DNA of 64,000 bases from CAZNOG01 sp964574635 (lineage in GTDB: Bacteria > Bacteroidota > Bacteroidia > Flavobacteriales_D > Cryomorphaceae), in NCBI GenBank assembly GCA_964574635.1, contig CAZNOG010000015.1, positions 1 to 64,000 of the forward strand, given 5' to 3'. Shown piece by piece: positions 62,604 through 64,000 of this stretch (positions are counted from its first letter, which is position 1; the number at the start of each line of letters is the position of its first letter). The notes under the pieces are model-generated. The model saw only the letters and a program-made list of their open reading frames with translations. It ran no database searches and had not been told where the DNA came from. The position numbers were made by a program, and so were the translations under genes.

Positions 62604-63061
62604 TGAAATAAGTTTGATTTTGGAATGTGAAAAACGGTTGGGCCGGGATATGCCGGCAAACACGTCACACTCCGGGCGGATGGAAAGGGGGAGCCGGATA
62701 CACGGAATAGGCCTCCATGAGATACAGCGTACGATGCGCCGTTTGCGCTTCCGAAAATTGAAGCGACTGGGAATTCAGACTGACCGGTGCCAGAACCGTG
62801 GTGGAAATCTCGACCTTGGTGCTGTTGGTCGTTTTTATGGGATTCGTCGGACTTTAACTGTTTGTCCAGATGACACTGCCCTTCGCATTGCAATTCAGGA
62901 CTTTCTTTGTTTACGCAGAAAAGCGAAACGACGGTTTCCCGATGGATTTGGAAGTCGAGTTGAATGATGGACGCACTCCAATTGTGAAGGAAGAAAGCCA
63001 AGGCACAACACACGAGAACCGACGAGCGAAGAATTGATTTTATGCGCTTGGTGGTTGTCAT
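62600..63061 (-). CDS. Small membrane/secreted protein with CxGQC motif in copper operon
   Basis: A 153-residue protein with one N-terminal hydrophobic segment and then FCVNKESPELQCEGQCHLDKQ, which has the Cys pattern C-x9-C-x3-C of small Bacteroidota proteins found with metal-uptake genes. The C-terminal half is low-complexity, rich in Ser, His and Gly. The stop overlaps the lipoprotein start (ATGA). First gene of the operon, with a -7 box at 63125-63132. Confidence 0.75.
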   Translation of the reverse strand: MTTTKRIKSILRSSVLVCCALAFFLHNWSASIIQLDFQIHRETVVSLFCVNKESPELQCEGQCHLDKQLKSDESHKNDQQHQGRDFHHGSGTGQSEFPVASIFGSANGASYAVSHGGLFRVSGSPFPSARSVTCLPAYPGPTVFHIPKSNLFQ

Positions 63062-63124
63062 GCACCGGGAACGATAATCCGCGAACGCGGGGAAATGAGT
63101 GATCCGTTACATTTGAAATCAAGG

Positions 63125-63132
63125 CAAAGATA
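63125..63132 (-). promoter_or_regulatory. -7 box (TATCTTTG) for the copper operon
   Basis: TATCTTTGCC on the minus strand, 63 bases before the ATG at 63061. Confidence 0.55.
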
Positions 63133-63336
63133 CAATCTTTACGCGCATGGAAGCCCTTGTGAATACATGACTTTTATCAGTAAAATTCCTTTTCCGAACA
63201 ACTTCAAACGCGGCGTGTTTAAATTGGATGACGGGCCGGTATGCCCGAGTCCATATTTTTCGGATTTTCAGCGCGGATATTTTTCGATCCACGGACGAAA
63301 ATCCGGTTCATACAAATCGTTAAACCCTCAGACACA

Positions 63337-63783
63337 ATGAAAAGAACGGCAAAATCACACTGGCAAGGAAGCGGCAAGGAAGGCAAAGGGCACCTGACCA
63401 CCGAAACCAAAGCACTCAACGAGCTGCCCTACTCCTTTAAAACCCGTTTCGGCGACGACACGTCGGCCACGAACCCCGAAGAACTGATTGCCGCCGCGCA
63501 CTCAGGATGTTTCAACATGGCATTGGCCGTTGAGCTTTCGAAGGCCGGCGCATCCATCGACAGTTTGGACACGACCGCGTCGGTGAACATCGAAAAAGGA
63601 GACGGAGGTTTCACCATCGACAAAATCCATCTCGATGTGCGCGCGAGCGTTTCGGGCATCGATGAAGAGGGATTCATGCAGGCGGCCAACGGTGCGAAAA
63701 CCAATTGCCCGGTGAGCAAAGTACTGGCCGGTGCGGAAATATCCATGGACGCCAAACTCGTTGGAGCGTCCCAAAACGCATAA
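63337..63783 (+). CDS. OsmC-family peroxiredoxin
   Basis: Thiol-dependent peroxidase for organic hydroperoxides, 148 residues. The two catalytic cysteines are in AAAHSGCFNMALA (about 58) and KTNCPVSKVLAG (about 123); the conserved NPEELIAAAHSGC is the OsmC signature. The start at MKRTAKSHWQGSG matches the family. It is followed by a strong terminator. Confidence 0.95.
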   Translation: MKRTAKSHWQGSGKEGKGHLTTETKALNELPYSFKTRFGDDTSATNPEELIAAAHSGCFNMALAVELSKAGASIDSLDTTASVNIEKGDGGFTIDKIHLDVRASVSGIDEEGFMQAANGAKTNCPVSKVLAGAEISMDAKLVGASQNA

Positions 63784-63795
63784 TCGATTTCACGG

Positions 63796-63828
63796 AGGTG
63801 CCGGCCCGGGGTCAGCACCTTTTTTTTT
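63796..63828 (+). terminator. Intrinsic terminator of the OsmC gene
   Basis: AGGTGC / GCACCT stem with a 13-base GC-rich loop followed by nine T residues. Confidence 0.85.
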
Positions 63829-63890
63829 CCAAACGTTAATTTTCATTTCAAGCGGATCGTGGCATCGAACGGGATATTCGAGTCGACGCC

Positions 63891-63910
63891 ACACCCACAA
63901 AAACCCAAAA
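63891..63910 (+). repeat. Copy of dispersed motif (ACACCCACAAAAACCCAAAA)
   Basis: The copy used as the reference form; it ends 16 bases before the start of the lipoprotein gene at 63927. Confidence 0.6.
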
Positions 63911-63926
63911 TTCTAAAACCTAGACC

Positions 63927-64000
63927 ATGAAAAACTTTCTACCCGCCATCGCGCTGATCATGCTCGGCGTCTTCGCCCTGCCATCTTGCAAAACGAGCTC
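63927..64000 (+). CDS. Lipoprotein, 5' part (runs off the window)
   Basis: Only the first 24 codons are visible: MKNFLPAIALIMLGVFALPS then CKTSS, a clear lipoprotein signal peptide with Cys at residue 21. Nothing more can be said about function. Confidence 0.75.
   Translation, partial: MKNFLPAIALIMLGVFALPSCKTS

Overview
The window reads as chromosome of a member of the Bacteroidota (flavobacteria-like, roughly mid-50s % GC by eye). Evidence: repeated TAnnTTTG -7 promoter boxes with hardly any Shine-Dalgarno sequences, abundant signal-peptide lipoproteins and beta-barrel proteins, TonB-dependent receptors, and families largely confined to the phylum (DUF4294, DUF5686, TIGR02757, a NUDIX-type sugar regulator, a DUF6943-like protein). 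It is mostly housekeeping and accessory metabolism with four tRNA genes. No IS element, prophage or CRISPR array was seen.

Layout. 1-0.35 kb: 3' part of a DUF6943-like protein, probably the edge of a mobile region. 0.5-4.6 kb: glutathione peroxidase, a fused E1 alpha/beta 2-oxoacid dehydrogenase and a PaaE-like ferredoxin reductase. 4.7-11.4 kb: mostly minus-strand genes (DinB, a LytTR-regulator/membrane/barrel group, formate-THF ligase, Spy-like protein). 12-25 kb: transaldolase-like, Sua5/YciO, glutaminyl cyclase, Nnr, Pcm, an oxidoreductase-lipoprotein-sugar phosphotransferase run, 3-hydroxybutyryl-CoA dehydrogenase and SucC. 25-33.6 kb: DUF5686 protein, LolD-like ATPase, TIGR02757, a C-terminally short ABC-F protein, and a GT39/GT2 glycosyltransferase pair. 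33.6-35.7 kb: a 2-kb gene-free block with three tandem copies of a structured element. 35.7-44.8 kb: quinone-resistance-like pair, tRNAs, HipA-like kinase/DUF3037 pair, MtaB and IMPase. 44.8-54.4 kb: a maltodextrin operon (PfkA, sugar kinase, beta-phosphoglucomutase, GH65 phosphorylase, two GH13 enzymes) divergent from its probable NUDIX-family regulator, with a palindromic operator between them. 54.4-63 kb: haem-type TonB receptor, haem A synthase, macrodomain protein and a probable copper-uptake operon. The window ends with OsmC and the start of a lipoprotein gene.

The most unusual feature is the block at 33.8-35.6 kb. Each of the three copies has, on the minus strand, an AACAATTGTT palindrome 69-70 bp upstream of a TAYATTTG box. 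About 430 nt later comes a near-perfect hairpin with a GNRA loop, then a U-rich tract. Sequence between these marks is diverged, but hairpins are kept by compensatory changes and stable tetraloops that make sense only on the minus strand. I interpret this as three paralogous structured non-coding RNAs of about 435 nt that I cannot assign to a known family.

Two smaller dispersed elements were also found: a roughly 20-bp motif (ACACCCACAAAAACCCAAAA) next to gene starts and ends, and a 150-250-bp GC-rich intergenic element in at least four places.
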